DNA from: Thermophilibacter gallinarum
Lineage (GTDB): Bacteria; Actinomycetota; Coriobacteriia; Coriobacteriales; Atopobiaceae
Length of the DNA: 64,000 nt
Direction of reading: 5' to 3'
NCBI RefSeq assembly: GCF_014982725.1
Contig: NZ_JADCJZ010000001.1
Span: forward strand, 434,001-498,000
The stretch's first letter is position 1, and each line of letters begins with the position of its first letter. The notes beneath the pieces were generated by a model. That model had not been told where the DNA came from. It did not search any database and saw nothing but the letters and a program-made list of their open reading frames with translations. A program made the translations under genes and the position numbers. This document shows, piece after piece, positions 32,474 to 40,873 of the stretch.

Positions 32474-34205
32474 ACAGCGTCCAGTCTGCGCTTTGGGTCT
32501 GCAGGCGGACCATGCGGGCGAAAAGGCCGCCCGCGGCGAGCAGCTCTTCCGGAGAGCCCTGCTCCGCCACGCGGCCGTCCTCGAGCACCACGATCTTGTC
32601 CGCGCTCATGACGGTGCGCATGCGGTGGGCGATCACGATGACGGTCTTGCCGGCGAGCAGGCGCGAGAGCGCCTCCTGGACCTGCGTTTCATTCTCCACG
32701 TCGAGCGACGCGGTAGCCTCGTCCAGGAGCACGACCGGCGCGTCCTTGAGCAGGGCGCGGGCGATGGAGATGCGCTGGCGCTCGCCGCCGGAGAGTCGCG
32801 CGCCGTTCTCGCCGATCATCGTGCCGTAGCCCTCAGGCAGGCGGCTCACGAACTCGTCGCAGTTGGCCGCGCGCGCCGCGGCGAGCACCTCCTCGTCGGT
32901 GGCGCCGCGCCGACCGAGGCGGATGTTGCCCATCACCGTGTCGTCAAAGAGCAGCACGTCCTGGAAGACCACGGAGAAGTCCGCGAGAAGGACCTCGGGG
33001 TCCACGGCTGCCACGTCCACGCCGCCCACGGCGACGCGTCCCGCGTCGGCGTCCCATAGACGCGCCGCCAGACGGGCGCAGGTGGACTTGCCGGAGCCGG
33101 ACGGTCCCACGAGCGCCGTGACCTCGCCCTCGCGCGCCGTGAACGTCACACCGTCGAGGACCTTCTCGCCGCGATCGTAGGAGAAGGACACGTCCTCGAA
33201 GGTAACGTCGTGCCCTGCAGGCTCGTACGTCTCGCCTCCCTGCGCGAGCGGCTCCTCGTAGAAGCCCTTCATGCGCGCCGCAGCGGTCTTGGCCGAGAAG
33301 AGCTCGGCGATGAGCATGAGGCACTGGTCGAAGGGCGCGTAGATGCGGCTCACCACCACAAGGAAGGCAAAGAGCGTCAAGAACGTGCACGACCCTTCCA
33401 AGATGAGCGCCGCGCCCACGAGCACCGTGGTGGCAAGGCCCAGGCGCAGCACGATCTGGGCGCCGTTGACGGCGATGCCGCAGGCGATCTCCGAGCGGGC
33501 GGCCTGGCGCTCCGCGGCGTCGACGTCCGCATGAATGTGCTCGAGGTAGCGCTCCTCCTGGTTGGTCGCGCGCACCTCGCGCACGCACTCGAGCGCCTCC
33601 TGGATGTCCTCCGAGGTGGCAAGGCCGCGCATGCGCGTGGCCTCCATCATGGGCTGGAGCGCGCGCCGCGCGCCGAAGAGGATGGCGAGCCCCACCGGAC
33701 AGCTCCAGAGCGACGCGAGCGCGAGCCGCCAGTCAAAAGAGAACAGGCAAACGGCTGCCACGGCGAGCGTTATGTAGGCGCCGTAGAGCTCGGGCAGCAC
33801 GTGGCTGTAGGCGTGCTCGGTGGTCTTGACGTCGGTCATGAGGGTCTCGGTGAGGTCGGCGAGGTCGCGGCGGCCGAAGAAACCCAGGGGCAGCTTGCGC
33901 AGGCGCTCGGCGAGGCCGATGCGCTGACGGCCGCTCTCCTTGTAGATGACGCCGTACTGGTAGTAGTAGGCCCAGTACTCCGTCACGAAGAGCGCGACGG
34001 CAAAGGCGACGAGGCCAGCTGCGTACGGGAGGAGGTTCGGCAGCGGCGCGCCCTCGGTGAGGTGCGCCACGAGCTCGCTCATGAGCAGGTAGAGGGCGCC
34101 CACGCCGCCAAAGACCACGAGGTTTGCCGCCGCCGTCCACACGGCGCCGAGCTTGACGTTCTTCATGCCCTCGTCGGTGAGGGCGTACTTCTCCTGGATG
34201 CTCAT
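32472..34205 (-). CDS. ABC exporter-type ATPase/permease, second subunit
   Basis: 577 aa, with six membrane helices (residues ~20-300) fused to an ABC ATPase. Walker A is GPSGSGKST, signature LSGGERQRIS, Walker B VVLLDEATASLD, with a switch His in VIVIAHRMR. It pairs with the adjacent gene at 34206: the stop of that gene and this start are contiguous, and GAGGTGGAATAG provides the ribosome site. Heterodimers of this type, next to an AraC regulator, include siderophore importers such as YbtPQ and IrtAB as well as peptide or drug exporters. Iron or siderophore transport is suggested by the neighbouring flavodoxin and DtxR-like palindromes, but is not shown by the protein itself. Confidence 0.88.
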   Translation of the reverse strand: MSIQEKYALTDEGMKNVKLGAVWTAAANLVVFGGVGALYLLMSELVAHLTEGAPLPNLLPYAAGLVAFAVALFVTEYWAYYYQYGVIYKESGRQRIGLAERLRKLPLGFFGRRDLADLTETLMTDVKTTEHAYSHVLPELYGAYITLAVAAVCLFSFDWRLALASLWSCPVGLAILFGARRALQPMMEATRMRGLATSEDIQEALECVREVRATNQEERYLEHIHADVDAAERQAARSEIACGIAVNGAQIVLRLGLATTVLVGAALILEGSCTFLTLFAFLVVVSRIYAPFDQCLMLIAELFSAKTAAARMKGFYEEPLAQGGETYEPAGHDVTFEDVSFSYDRGEKVLDGVTFTAREGEVTALVGPSGSGKSTCARLAARLWDADAGRVAVGGVDVAAVDPEVLLADFSVVFQDVLLFDDTVMGNIRLGRRGATDEEVLAAARAANCDEFVSRLPEGYGTMIGENGARLSGGERQRISIARALLKDAPVVLLDEATASLDVENETQVQEALSRLLAGKTVIVIAHRMRTVMSADKIVVLEDGRVAEQGSPEELLAAGGLFARMVRLQTQSADWTL

Positions 34206-36041
34206 CTATTCCACCTCCGCGGCGCTCGTGATGCGCCAGCTCACGGACTTCTCGTAGTCGGCCCACATGCGGGCGTAGAGGCCGCCCGATGCCAGCAGCT
34301 CGTCGTGCGTGCCCTGCTCGACTACGCGCCCGGCGTCAAGGACCACGATCTTGTCGGCATTTCGCACCGTGGAGAGGCGGTGCGCGATCATGAGGACGGT
34401 GCGTGGAGAGCCGTCGCGCCCGCGAGCGAGGCGCTTGAAGGCTGCCTGGATCCTGACCTCGTTCTCGGGGTCGGCGAAGGCTGTCGCCTCGTCGAGCACC
34501 ACCACCGGAGCATCCTTCAGAATCGCGCGGGCGATCATGAGGCGCTGCACCTCGCCACCGGAGAGGTGGGTCCCGCCCGTCCCCACGAGCGTGTCGGCAC
34601 CCTGGGGCAGCTTCTCCAGGATGTCCGCGCACTGGGCTGCCTCAAGCGCGGCGAGCGCCTCCTCGCGAGTGGCCTCGGGGCGCGCGGCGCGCACGTTCTC
34701 CAGGATCGTCTGGCGGAAGGGCCGGTTGGCCTGGAAGACAAAGGCAACGCGGTCCATGAGGTCGTGCGGGTCCATCTCGCGCACGTCCACGCCGCCGAGC
34801 GTCACGCGTCCGGCGTCCACGTCCCAGAAGCGAGGCACGAGGCTCGCCGCCGTGGTCTTGCCGCCGCCGGAGGGACCCACGAGCGCCACCGTCGCGCCGG
34901 CCGGCACCTCAAAGCTCACGTGGTCGAGCGCCGGAGCGTCCGCGCCCTCGTAGGTAAAGCTCACGTTCTCGAAGCAGATGGCGTTGCCCGCGGGCGTACG
35001 CGGCGCGGCGGGGGCGGAGATCACGGGCGCGGCCAGCACCTCCTCGACGCGCGAGACCGCGTCCGCGGCGGACTGGAACGCCTCGGACATGAACATCACG
35101 CGCGTCATGGCGGTGGGGATCACTGCCGAGAAAATCGCGTAGAACGCGAAGTTAGCCAGGAAGCGCGCGAAGTCCCCCTCGCCGGGCGCAACGAGGATCG
35201 CCGCTGGCACGAGGAAGATCGCGACGCCGTTGATGATGGTGAGCGAGAGCGACTGCGGCGTCTGGCACCACTTGACGGCGTAGTCCTGCGCGAGCCGCGT
35301 GAACTCCTCGATGGCATCATGGAACGCGCGGAAGCTGTAGACCGTCTGCTGGAAGACCTTGACCACGGGGATGCCGCGCACGTACTCGGTGCCGGTCTTG
35401 TTCATCTTGACGAGCGACTCCATGTAGCGCGTCATGAAGTCCATACCGCGCCCGCCCATCATCTTTATCAGGCAGAGAATGGAGATGACGACCGCCGCGA
35501 GGCACGCGAGACCGAGTCGCCAGTCAAAGACGAAGAACAGCACCAGCATGCCGACGATCATGGCAATGCTGCCTGCGGTGTCAGGGAGCTTATGTGCGAG
35601 AAGCCCCTCGGTCTCGGCGGCACAGCCGTCCACGACGCGGCGCAGTGCGCCGCTCGCGTGCGTGTCGAAGTAGCCGAGGCTCGCGTGCATGAGGTGGTCC
35701 GTGGTGCGCTTGCGCATGTTGGACGCACAACGAAAGGCCGCGAGGTGCGTGCACATGAGGCCGGCGAAGTAGATGAGGATGCTCGCGGCCGCAAGGCCGA
35801 ACGCCCACCAGCCGTACGCGGCGATTCCGGTGGCCGCGCCCCAGTCGGGGGCCACGGCGATAAGGTCGCGCGCCACGAGCCAGATGCAGACGTACGGGCC
35901 AAAGCTCACGAGCATCGAGACGGCCGAGAGCGTGCAGCCCAGGTATGTGAGCGCCTTACGCGGACCGGCGAAGGCGAGCAGGCGGCTCACGGCGCCCTTG
36001 CCGCGGGCGCCGCTCGCCTTGGTTGCTTGAGAGTCAGACAT
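34206..36041 (-). CDS. ABC exporter-type ATPase/permease, first subunit
   Basis: 611 aa, six membrane helices then an ABC ATPase domain. Walker A is GPSGGGKTT, signature HLSGGEVQRLMIA, Walker B VVVLDEATAFADPE, with His in VLMIAHRLST. The signature motif and the D-loop (FADPENEV) deviate slightly, as is common in one half of heterodimers. It begins the two-gene operon and is divergent from the AraC-type gene; the gap contains a DtxR-like palindrome. See the partner at 32472 for possible substrates. Confidence 0.88.
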   Translation of the reverse strand: MSDSQATKASGARGKGAVSRLLAFAGPRKALTYLGCTLSAVSMLVSFGPYVCIWLVARDLIAVAPDWGAATGIAAYGWWAFGLAAASILIYFAGLMCTHLAAFRCASNMRKRTTDHLMHASLGYFDTHASGALRRVVDGCAAETEGLLAHKLPDTAGSIAMIVGMLVLFFVFDWRLGLACLAAVVISILCLIKMMGGRGMDFMTRYMESLVKMNKTGTEYVRGIPVVKVFQQTVYSFRAFHDAIEEFTRLAQDYAVKWCQTPQSLSLTIINGVAIFLVPAAILVAPGEGDFARFLANFAFYAIFSAVIPTAMTRVMFMSEAFQSAADAVSRVEEVLAAPVISAPAAPRTPAGNAICFENVSFTYEGADAPALDHVSFEVPAGATVALVGPSGGGKTTAASLVPRFWDVDAGRVTLGGVDVREMDPHDLMDRVAFVFQANRPFRQTILENVRAARPEATREEALAALEAAQCADILEKLPQGADTLVGTGGTHLSGGEVQRLMIARAILKDAPVVVLDEATAFADPENEVRIQAAFKRLARGRDGSPRTVLMIAHRLSTVRNADKIVVLDAGRVVEQGTHDELLASGGLYARMWADYEKSVSWRITSAAEVE

Positions 36042-36107
36042 CGAAGCCTCCTTGCCCTCGTGTCTTGATTGGCATTCCGCCGCACCGTATCATGGGAGTC
36101 GTTACTT

Positions 36108-36128
36108 GTTAGCTTTGGTTAACTAACC
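36108..36128. promoter_or_regulatory. Candidate DtxR-type palindrome between the ABC operon and the AraC gene
   Basis: GTTAG (36108) is followed by GGTTAACTAACC (36117-36128), a near-palindrome (10 of 12) resembling the core of DtxR/IdeR boxes. It lies in the divergent gap, 67-87 bases before the ABC start and 39-59 bases before the AraC start. Together with 32385-32400 this suggests iron-dependent control. Confidence 0.4.
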
Positions 36129-36166
36129 TTGGACGATTCCTCAAGGGAGATGGACGAACCCTCAAG

Positions 36167-37168
36167 ATGACGGGCATGGGAGACATTCCCCGCGAGCTCG
36201 TTGCGCTCTTCGAGCCGCAGGTCGAGCAGCTTGGCGTGCGCCTCGAGCGTCGGGGCGGCATCTGGGTGGGCGAGACGCGCGGCTCCGTGGCGACAGGCTC
36301 GATGTGGCTTTGTGCGCCTATGCCGTACTGCCTCGTGCTCTGTCACGACGTCACTCCGCTTGAGGACATGCCGCTCTTCGAGGGGTCGCTCGGGCCGTAT
36401 GCCTGCGCCTGCACGATGGGGGACGATGCGGTTTCGTGCTCGCGGGACTGCGGACTTCCGATCAGGTTTGTCGGCGCCGGGGGCGGCGCGCGCCGTCCGC
36501 ATGACGAAGTGGCCACGTTTGTCGAGCGCGGCCCCCGCTCGCTCTCAAGTCGCCTGCTCGCCGGCCACGTCTACCGCTCTCGCTCAGTCATCTGTCTGCC
36601 CGACTTCTTCGACGAGCTGGACCGTAGCTATCCGGGGGAGTTCAGCGGGCTCTTCTCGGCGTTTGACGGCTCCTGGGGTCCCGAGGCCAAGGGGGCGATT
36701 CGTTATGCGCTCGGCAACATACCCGCGAGCCCGCCGCTCGGCCCCGGCGGGTCGCTCGGGCTTCTCTCGACCGTCACCTCCCTCATGGCGTCTCTGGCGG
36801 CGGACGGGAGAGGTGCCGACCAAGATGAGGGCGCGCTGGTGAGCCACGCGAGGAGGCTCTTGTCGGCTGCTGTCGAGGAGGGCGGCGTGCCGCCTTCTGT
36901 CGACGCGCTCGCGCGCAGGCTCTACGTGAGCCGGTCGCGGCTCTGTGACGCGTTCAGGCGCGAGACGGGGCAGAGCGTGGGCGCATATGCGCGCCGGCTG
37001 AGGATGGAGCGCGCGTGCCGTCTCCTCGAGGACGGGGATTGTACCGTCGCCGAGGTCGCCGTTCTTCTCGGCTACCCAAGCCCCTCGGCCTTCTGCCACG
37101 CCTTCTCCGACTTCACGGACATGTCCCCTCGTGCGTGGATGATTCAAAAGGGGACAGGCCCCTTTTGA
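36167..37168 (+). CDS. AraC-family transcriptional regulator
   Basis: 333 aa. The N-terminal ~210 residues form an unclassified sensing region containing Cys-rich PYACACTMGDDAVSCSRDCG. The last ~95 residues are an AraC double helix-turn-helix: VDALARRLYVSRSRLCDAFR and VAEVAVLLGYPSPSAFCHAF. It is divergent from the ABC pair and is its probable activator. The ATG at 36167 lacks a strong ribosome site. The coding end is unusual: the last eight residues (IQKGTGPF after Met) and the TGA are encoded by the palindromic hairpin at 37141. Confidence 0.88.
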   Translation: MTGMGDIPRELVALFEPQVEQLGVRLERRGGIWVGETRGSVATGSMWLCAPMPYCLVLCHDVTPLEDMPLFEGSLGPYACACTMGDDAVSCSRDCGLPIRFVGAGGGARRPHDEVATFVERGPRSLSSRLLAGHVYRSRSVICLPDFFDELDRSYPGEFSGLFSAFDGSWGPEAKGAIRYALGNIPASPPLGPGGSLGLLSTVTSLMASLAADGRGADQDEGALVSHARRLLSAAVEEGGVPPSVDALARRLYVSRSRLCDAFRRETGQSVGAYARRLRMERACRLLEDGDCTVAEVAVLLGYPSPSAFCHAFSDFTDMSPRAWMIQKGTGPF

Positions 37169-37171
37169 ATC
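37141..37171 (+). terminator. GGGACAG-core hairpin forming the end of the AraC gene
   Basis: GATTCAAAAGGGGAC pairs with its complement ending 37171. Translation runs into it and ends at the TGA on its far arm (37166-37168), so the element supplies the C-terminus and stop of the AraC protein. Confidence 0.8.
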
Positions 37172-37199
37172 CATGCGACAGGCATGGCAGGCGCGTCTT

Positions 37200-37263
37200 T
37201 TTTATCGACTACAACCGATGAAATCTCTCAACACGCGGTCTCTGTCGGTTACAGTCGATAAAA
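37200..37263. repeat. Inverted repeat abutting the DUF4143 ATPase stop codon
   Basis: TTTTATCGACTACAACCGA (37200-37218) pairs at 17 of 19 positions with 37245-37263 around 26 bases. The right arm touches the stop codon of the minus-strand ATPase at 37264. The arms are AT-rich compared with surroundings. It could be a terminator for that gene, or an operator-like site comparable to the palindromes near the other DUF4143 genes. Confidence 0.65.
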
Positions 37264-38610
37264 CTATGATTGCTCATCAAGAATGCCCGGAAAGGCATTG
37301 GCGGCGTAGAGCGGTACGTTTACCAGCCAGTCCTGCTCCTTCAGCCCGCGGAGCGAGAAGCGCACGGCACGCTCGAGCCCATAGTCGCGTACGAACGCGG
37401 CGAGACTTCCTCCGGCGACGTTCTCGTTTGCCTTGACCTCAACGGGAACGGGGCGTCCGGCAACCTCGAGCAAGAAGTCGACCTCTCCCTTTTTCTGCTT
37501 GCCGTCTGCCGACCAGTAATACGGTGCCAGGCCACCCGCCACGAGCTGCTGGCACACGAACTGCTCGGCGTAGGCTCCCCTGTACTCGGTAAAGAGACGG
37601 TCTCCCTCCACGAGCACGCGTGGCTCAAGCCCTGTTGTTGCGCCCAAGAGCCCGACGTCGAGTAGGTAGAGCTTGAAGTACGTCTCGTCGGTATATCCTT
37701 TGAGCGGGATTCCCGGCTTGGTCACGCGAGGGACCTTTGTGACCAGGCCCGCATCAACAAGCCACGCGACGGCATCCCGATAGTCGCGCCCGCGCCCGCC
37801 CTCCCGGACGGAGGCGTAGCTAAATCTGCGAAGATCGTTCTCGCGCGCAAGCTGAACGGGTACCGACCTCCACGTCTGGCGGATGCGCTCCACTTCTGCA
37901 GCGCTTGCAACGTGCTTCGAGAAGTCATGCTCGTAATCTGTGAGCAGCGCTCGCTGCACTGATCGAGCCGCCGCAAAGTCCCCGGTCTCGCTGTAGCGTC
38001 TGACCGCCTCGGGCATGCCCCCTACGTAGTAATAGGTGCGCAGGAGATCGGTCAGGCGCTCGGAGAAGACGCTGATGAGATCGGCGTCGCCCTGGGAGAG
38101 CGCATCCGCAAGCGCCGGGTTGCCAACCTCGCGCACGAACTCGTCAAACGAGAGAGGGTGCAGGTCAAGATAGTCGACCTTCCCAACGGGCCATGACGTG
38201 CCGGTGCCGTCCCTCCCGCGTTTACGGCTGAGGGCCACGCCAAGAAGGGATCCCGCCGCGACCACGGGCACGTCGGGGCGCTGCTCGCAGAACATCTTGA
38301 GGGCGGTGATGGCGCGTGGGCACTCCTGGATCTCATCGAGGAATACCAGCGTCCTGCCGTCGCGGGGATTCGTCCCCGTTGCCGCGCCAATGATAGTGAG
38401 CAGGCGCTCCGCATCAAGGCTTCCCTCGAAGGCCCGCTTCATGTCCTCGTTGTACAGGAACACGATATGGGCCACGGAATCGTAGCGGTCTTCTCCGAAC
38501 GCGAGGACAAGCCACGTCTTTCCCACCTGACGGGCACCGTTGACGATGAGCGGCTTGCGACTGGGGCTGTCGCTCCACGAGAGGAGTTTTGCCATGGCGT
38601 TGCGATACAT
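37264..38610 (-). CDS. AAA ATPase with DUF4143 domain
   Basis: 448 aa. Residues ~20-170 are an AAA_14 ATPase: Walker A NGARQVGKTWL, Walker B LVFLDEIQECP, sensor region VVAAGSLLGVAL. The C-terminal part is DUF4143, ending in a nuclease-like fold: KKGEVDFLLEVAGRPVPVEVKA, where ExD...ExK could be a PD-(D/E)xK-type core. These proteins are abundant in gut bacteria, often in mobile or defence-linked regions, and their function is not established. The ATG at 38610 follows GAGGTCGGGA; an ATG at 38622 is possible. Three 33-base repeats sit immediately upstream of the start. Confidence 0.85.
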   Translation of the reverse strand: MYRNAMAKLLSWSDSPSRKPLIVNGARQVGKTWLVLAFGEDRYDSVAHIVFLYNEDMKRAFEGSLDAERLLTIIGAATGTNPRDGRTLVFLDEIQECPRAITALKMFCEQRPDVPVVAAGSLLGVALSRKRGRDGTGTSWPVGKVDYLDLHPLSFDEFVREVGNPALADALSQGDADLISVFSERLTDLLRTYYYVGGMPEAVRRYSETGDFAAARSVQRALLTDYEHDFSKHVASAAEVERIRQTWRSVPVQLARENDLRRFSYASVREGGRGRDYRDAVAWLVDAGLVTKVPRVTKPGIPLKGYTDETYFKLYLLDVGLLGATTGLEPRVLVEGDRLFTEYRGAYAEQFVCQQLVAGGLAPYYWSADGKQKKGEVDFLLEVAGRPVPVEVKANENVAGGSLAAFVRDYGLERAVRFSLRGLKEQDWLVNVPLYAANAFPGILDEQS

Positions 38611-38625
38611 TCCCGACCTCATTTC

Positions 38626-38718
38626 TGGCGGAAACCGACTTCGGCATCGACCATATTTTGGCGGAAACCGATTTCGGCATCAACCATCTTATGGCGGAAA
38701 CCGAAGTCGGCATCCGCC
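38626..38718. repeat. Three 33-bp tandem repeats upstream of the DUF4143 ATPase
   Basis: TGGCGGAAACCGA(C/T)TTCGGC recurs at 38626, 38659 and 38692, exactly 33 bases apart; the last copy is partial. On the minus strand each unit reads GFR(Q/H)xMVDAE(V/I), 11 codons per unit, but no convincing gene frame or start surrounds it. The repeats occupy the promoter region of the ATPase and are more likely protein-binding sites or slippage-prone DNA. Confidence 0.8.
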
Positions 38719-38721
38719 AAC

Positions 38722-38754
38722 GATGATACGAAGGGACAGTCCCTTCGTATCATC
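38722..38754. repeat. GGGACAG-core hairpin next to the PIN remnant
   Basis: GATGATACGAAGGGA and TCCCTTCGTATCATC pair perfectly over CAG. It shares the GGGACAGTCCC core with the other hairpins and abuts the antitoxin remnant. Confidence 0.75.
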
Positions 38755-38759
38755 TCGCA

Positions 38760-38843
38760 GAGTACGCGGACGAGGGGCTTGTTGGCCTCGAGGATGGCGC
38801 CTTTGCCCGGGCGATGGAGGTTAAGCATGGAAGCCCTGCTTGA
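38760..38843 (+). pseudogene. Antitoxin C-terminal remnant
   Basis: From 38760 a frame reads EYADEGLVGLEDGAFARAME then VKHGSPA and TGA (38841-38843). The acidic end overlapping a downstream PIN gene by 17 bases is typical of antitoxin genes. No start codon or DNA-binding half remains; the upstream part is replaced by a hairpin and repeats. Confidence 0.5.
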
Positions 38844-39081
38844 TGCCAACGCCGTGCTGTGCTACCTGCTTGACGAGGTCACGTGCCGACGCAAGAACGT
38901 GGCTGCGGCGGCGCTCGGGCTCTACAGCGGCGGCTCGCTCGACTTCGTCGACTGCGTGCTGGCCGCAGAGCGCCAGGAGCTCGGCCGCGACGTCGTGACG
39001 TTTGACAAGAGGTTCGTCGTGCTGCTGGGCAAGGTGGGGGAGCTGTTCAGTGCCAAGACGTTGTTTACGCCCCGAGGGTGA
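38827..39081 (+). pseudogene. Internally deleted PIN-domain toxin, end replaced by IS481
   Basis: 84 codons. The N-terminus LLDANAVLCYLLDEV carries the first PIN Asp. The text then jumps to LGLYSGGSLDFVDCVLAAE and GRDVVTFDKRF, the C-terminal PIN acids. About 50 residues normally between them, including the second acidic residue, are missing. The last ten codons (AKTLFTPRG and stop) come from the left end of the IS at 39050. The product is unlikely to be an active nuclease. Confidence 0.75.
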
Positions 39082-40117
39082 CAAACAGGGAGGGCTCCCG
39101 CATGCTGTGGATTGCCTAGATCTGCAGCCGAGGGGAGCCCTCCCATGTCACAGCATCCTAACGCAAGGCTCACGCCCAGGGGGCGGGAGCTGCTCGCCTC
39201 CCGGGTCGCCGGGGGCGAGCGCGTGTCCGCCGTCGCCCGCCAGATGGGCGTGAGCAGGCAGACCGCGAGCAAGTGGCTCTCCCGCGCGCGGCGCGGCGAG
39301 CCGCTGTCCGACCGGCCGCGCAGGCCGCGCAGGCTCGCCAGGTCCACCCCTCCCGAGGTCGAGGAGGCGGTCTGCGAGGCGCGCTCGTCCATGCTCCTCC
39401 CCCCGCTCGCGCTCGCCGCCGTGACGGGCGTGCCGGCGAGGACGTGCGCGCGAATCGTCGCGAGGAGGGGGCTTCCGAGGCTCGCCGACGTCGACCGCGT
39501 CACGGGCGAGGCCCGTCGCCGCGGGGCCGCCACGCCCGTGCGCTACGAGCGCGAGAGGCCCGGCGAGCTCCTCCACGTGGACGTGAAGAAGGTCGCCCGC
39601 ATCCCCGACGGCGGCGGGTGGAGGGCGCGCGGCGCCTCGGAGCTCGACCACGGCAGGGGCTCCGGCGGGCGGCGCGTGGCCTGCCTGCACGTCGCGGTCG
39701 ACGACTTCTCCCGCGTGGCCTACGCCGAGCTCCTCCCCGACGAGCGCAGGGGCACCTGCTCGGCGTTCATGGCACGGTGCCTTGCCTTCTTCGCCGGCCT
39801 CGGGGTCGCGGTCGAGCGGGTCATGACGGACAACGGGCCGGGGTACCGCAGCCGCGAGCTCAACGCCCTGCTCGCCGCCGAGGGCGTACGCCACATATAC
39901 ACCAGGCCGTACAGCCCGTGGCAGAACGGCAAGGTCGAGCGCATGAACCGGACGCTCGCGCAGGAGTGGCAGTACGGGCGGGCGTGGGACGGCGAGGCCG
40001 AGAGGGCGGACGCCCTCCCGGCCTACCTCGAGCACTACAATTGGAGCCGTCCGCACAGCGCGTGCGGGGGCCTGCCGCCCATGTCGCGCATCGTCGGCGT
40101 AAACAACCTATTGGCAC
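39050..40117 (+). mobile_element. IS481-family insertion sequence
   Basis: The ends are inverted repeats: GTGCCAAGACGTTGTTTACG (from 39050) and its counterpart ending 40117 match at 20 of 22 positions. The ~1068-bp element contains one transposase gene in which the family's conserved end (VNNLLAHN) is encoded by the right repeat. A GGGAGGGCTCCC/GGGAGCCCTCCC stem (39088-39143) precedes the gene. No clear target duplication flanks it: the left side is a PIN gene and the right a different coding remnant, suggesting a deletion or rearrangement at this site. Confidence 0.82.
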
Positions 40118-40341
40118 ACAACGCCCTGTTCGGCGCGACCATGTCGCTCACCGCGTTCATCTCCCGTGCCCAGACGCGCGACCTCACGCTCTCCGCGGCC
40201 GACGTGGCCCGGGCCGTGCTCCTCTCGGTCTTCGAGATCACCGTGCTGCGCTTCGTCCTCGACGTGACCCGCATGCGCGCGAGCCTCGTGCGCCGGGGCG
40301 CCCCGATGCACTGGGAGACCGTCACCCGCAAGAAGCTCTGA
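39145..40341 (+). CDS. IS481-family transposase, reading through the IS end
   Basis: 398 aa as read. A helix-turn-helix (VSAVARQMGVSRQTASKWLS) is followed by the DDE integrase core: Asp in LLHVDVKKV, Asp in VMTDNGPGYRS, and Glu in GKVERMNRTLAQEW, then NWSRPHSACGGLPPMSRI. It cuts and joins IS ends. The native protein should stop close to VNNLLAHN (~residue 324). Here no stop is met at the IS edge, and about 75 extra residues are translated from flanking DNA. The ATG at 39145 has AGGGGAGCCC upstream. Activity with the extension is uncertain. Confidence 0.85.
   Translation: MSQHPNARLTPRGRELLASRVAGGERVSAVARQMGVSRQTASKWLSRARRGEPLSDRPRRPRRLARSTPPEVEEAVCEARSSMLLPPLALAAVTGVPARTCARIVARRGLPRLADVDRVTGEARRRGAATPVRYERERPGELLHVDVKKVARIPDGGGWRARGASELDHGRGSGGRRVACLHVAVDDFSRVAYAELLPDERRGTCSAFMARCLAFFAGLGVAVERVMTDNGPGYRSRELNALLAAEGVRHIYTRPYSPWQNGKVERMNRTLAQEWQYGRAWDGEAERADALPAYLEHYNWSRPHSACGGLPPMSRIVGVNNLLAHNALFGATMSLTAFISRAQTRDLTLSAADVARAVLLSVFEITVLRFVLDVTRMRASLVRRGAPMHWETVTRKKL
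40118..40341 (+). pseudogene. C-terminal remnant of a membrane protein, perhaps a GT2 glycosyltransferase
   Basis: The frame continuing from the transposase reads SAADVARAVLLSVFEITVLR and ends RRGAPMHWETVTRKKL. A hydrophobic helix and a basic W-x-x-V-x-R tail resemble the C-terminus of processive family 2 glycosyltransferases. Identification is tentative. No N-terminal part exists in the window. Confidence 0.4.
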
Positions 40342-40873
40342 CCCTGGGACACAGGGACGGAGGAGTTTGTCCCACCTGTGTCCCTGTGTCACATCGGGGC
40401 CTGCCCGTGCCTATGAGGGGGTACGCGTGCGACGGGGCGACGACCGACGTCTCGGAGGGCGACTCCGAGGCCTCCTCGGCCCTTCTCGGGATTGCCCGAG
40501 GGCGCCATAGGCTTCCGCTCGGGAGGCAATCGAGCCGAGTCTCCCGTGGGGCAGATTCGAGAGCCTTCTGTGGCAGATGAGGCCTCCGTTGTGTGCGTCT
40601 GGGAGGGTGAATTGGGGAGGGACCCCGTACGCGTGACCGAATCCTGCGGCTTTAGTTGCGTGAAAGGGGCGCTAAATCCCTCCTGCCACACAATGGAGCC
40701 GTTATCTGACACACGCGGCTCTGTCTGACGCCTCGCGTCCCAGGGGCCCGTTCGGCTGACCACTGGGCAAGGCAAAGGGGCCCTTTAGGCAGGGCGCTTG
40801 CGGCGAGCGAGGCTGGCGCGCCGCCGGGCACCTATAATGTCCTCGTTGCCGCGCGGCCGACCGAGGGGGTGCC
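40342..40873. other. Non-coding stretch with nested inverted repeats
   Basis: No gene is supported here. At 40344-40385 TGGGACACAGG pairs with CCTGTGTCCC around GGGACGGAGG. At 40567-40605 and 40680-40713 an imperfect long inverted repeat (roughly three quarters matched, containing CAGAT and TTGTGTG in both arms) encloses about 75 bases. A TATAAT at 40831-40836 lies 38 bases before the next gene and is a plausible -10 element. Confidence 0.55.

Noticed and set aside
38626-38718. CRISPR array or translated 11-residue repeat gene
   Set aside because: No spacers; the possible minus-strand frame (about 76 codons) lacks a ribosome site and crosses the neighbouring hairpin and antitoxin remnant.
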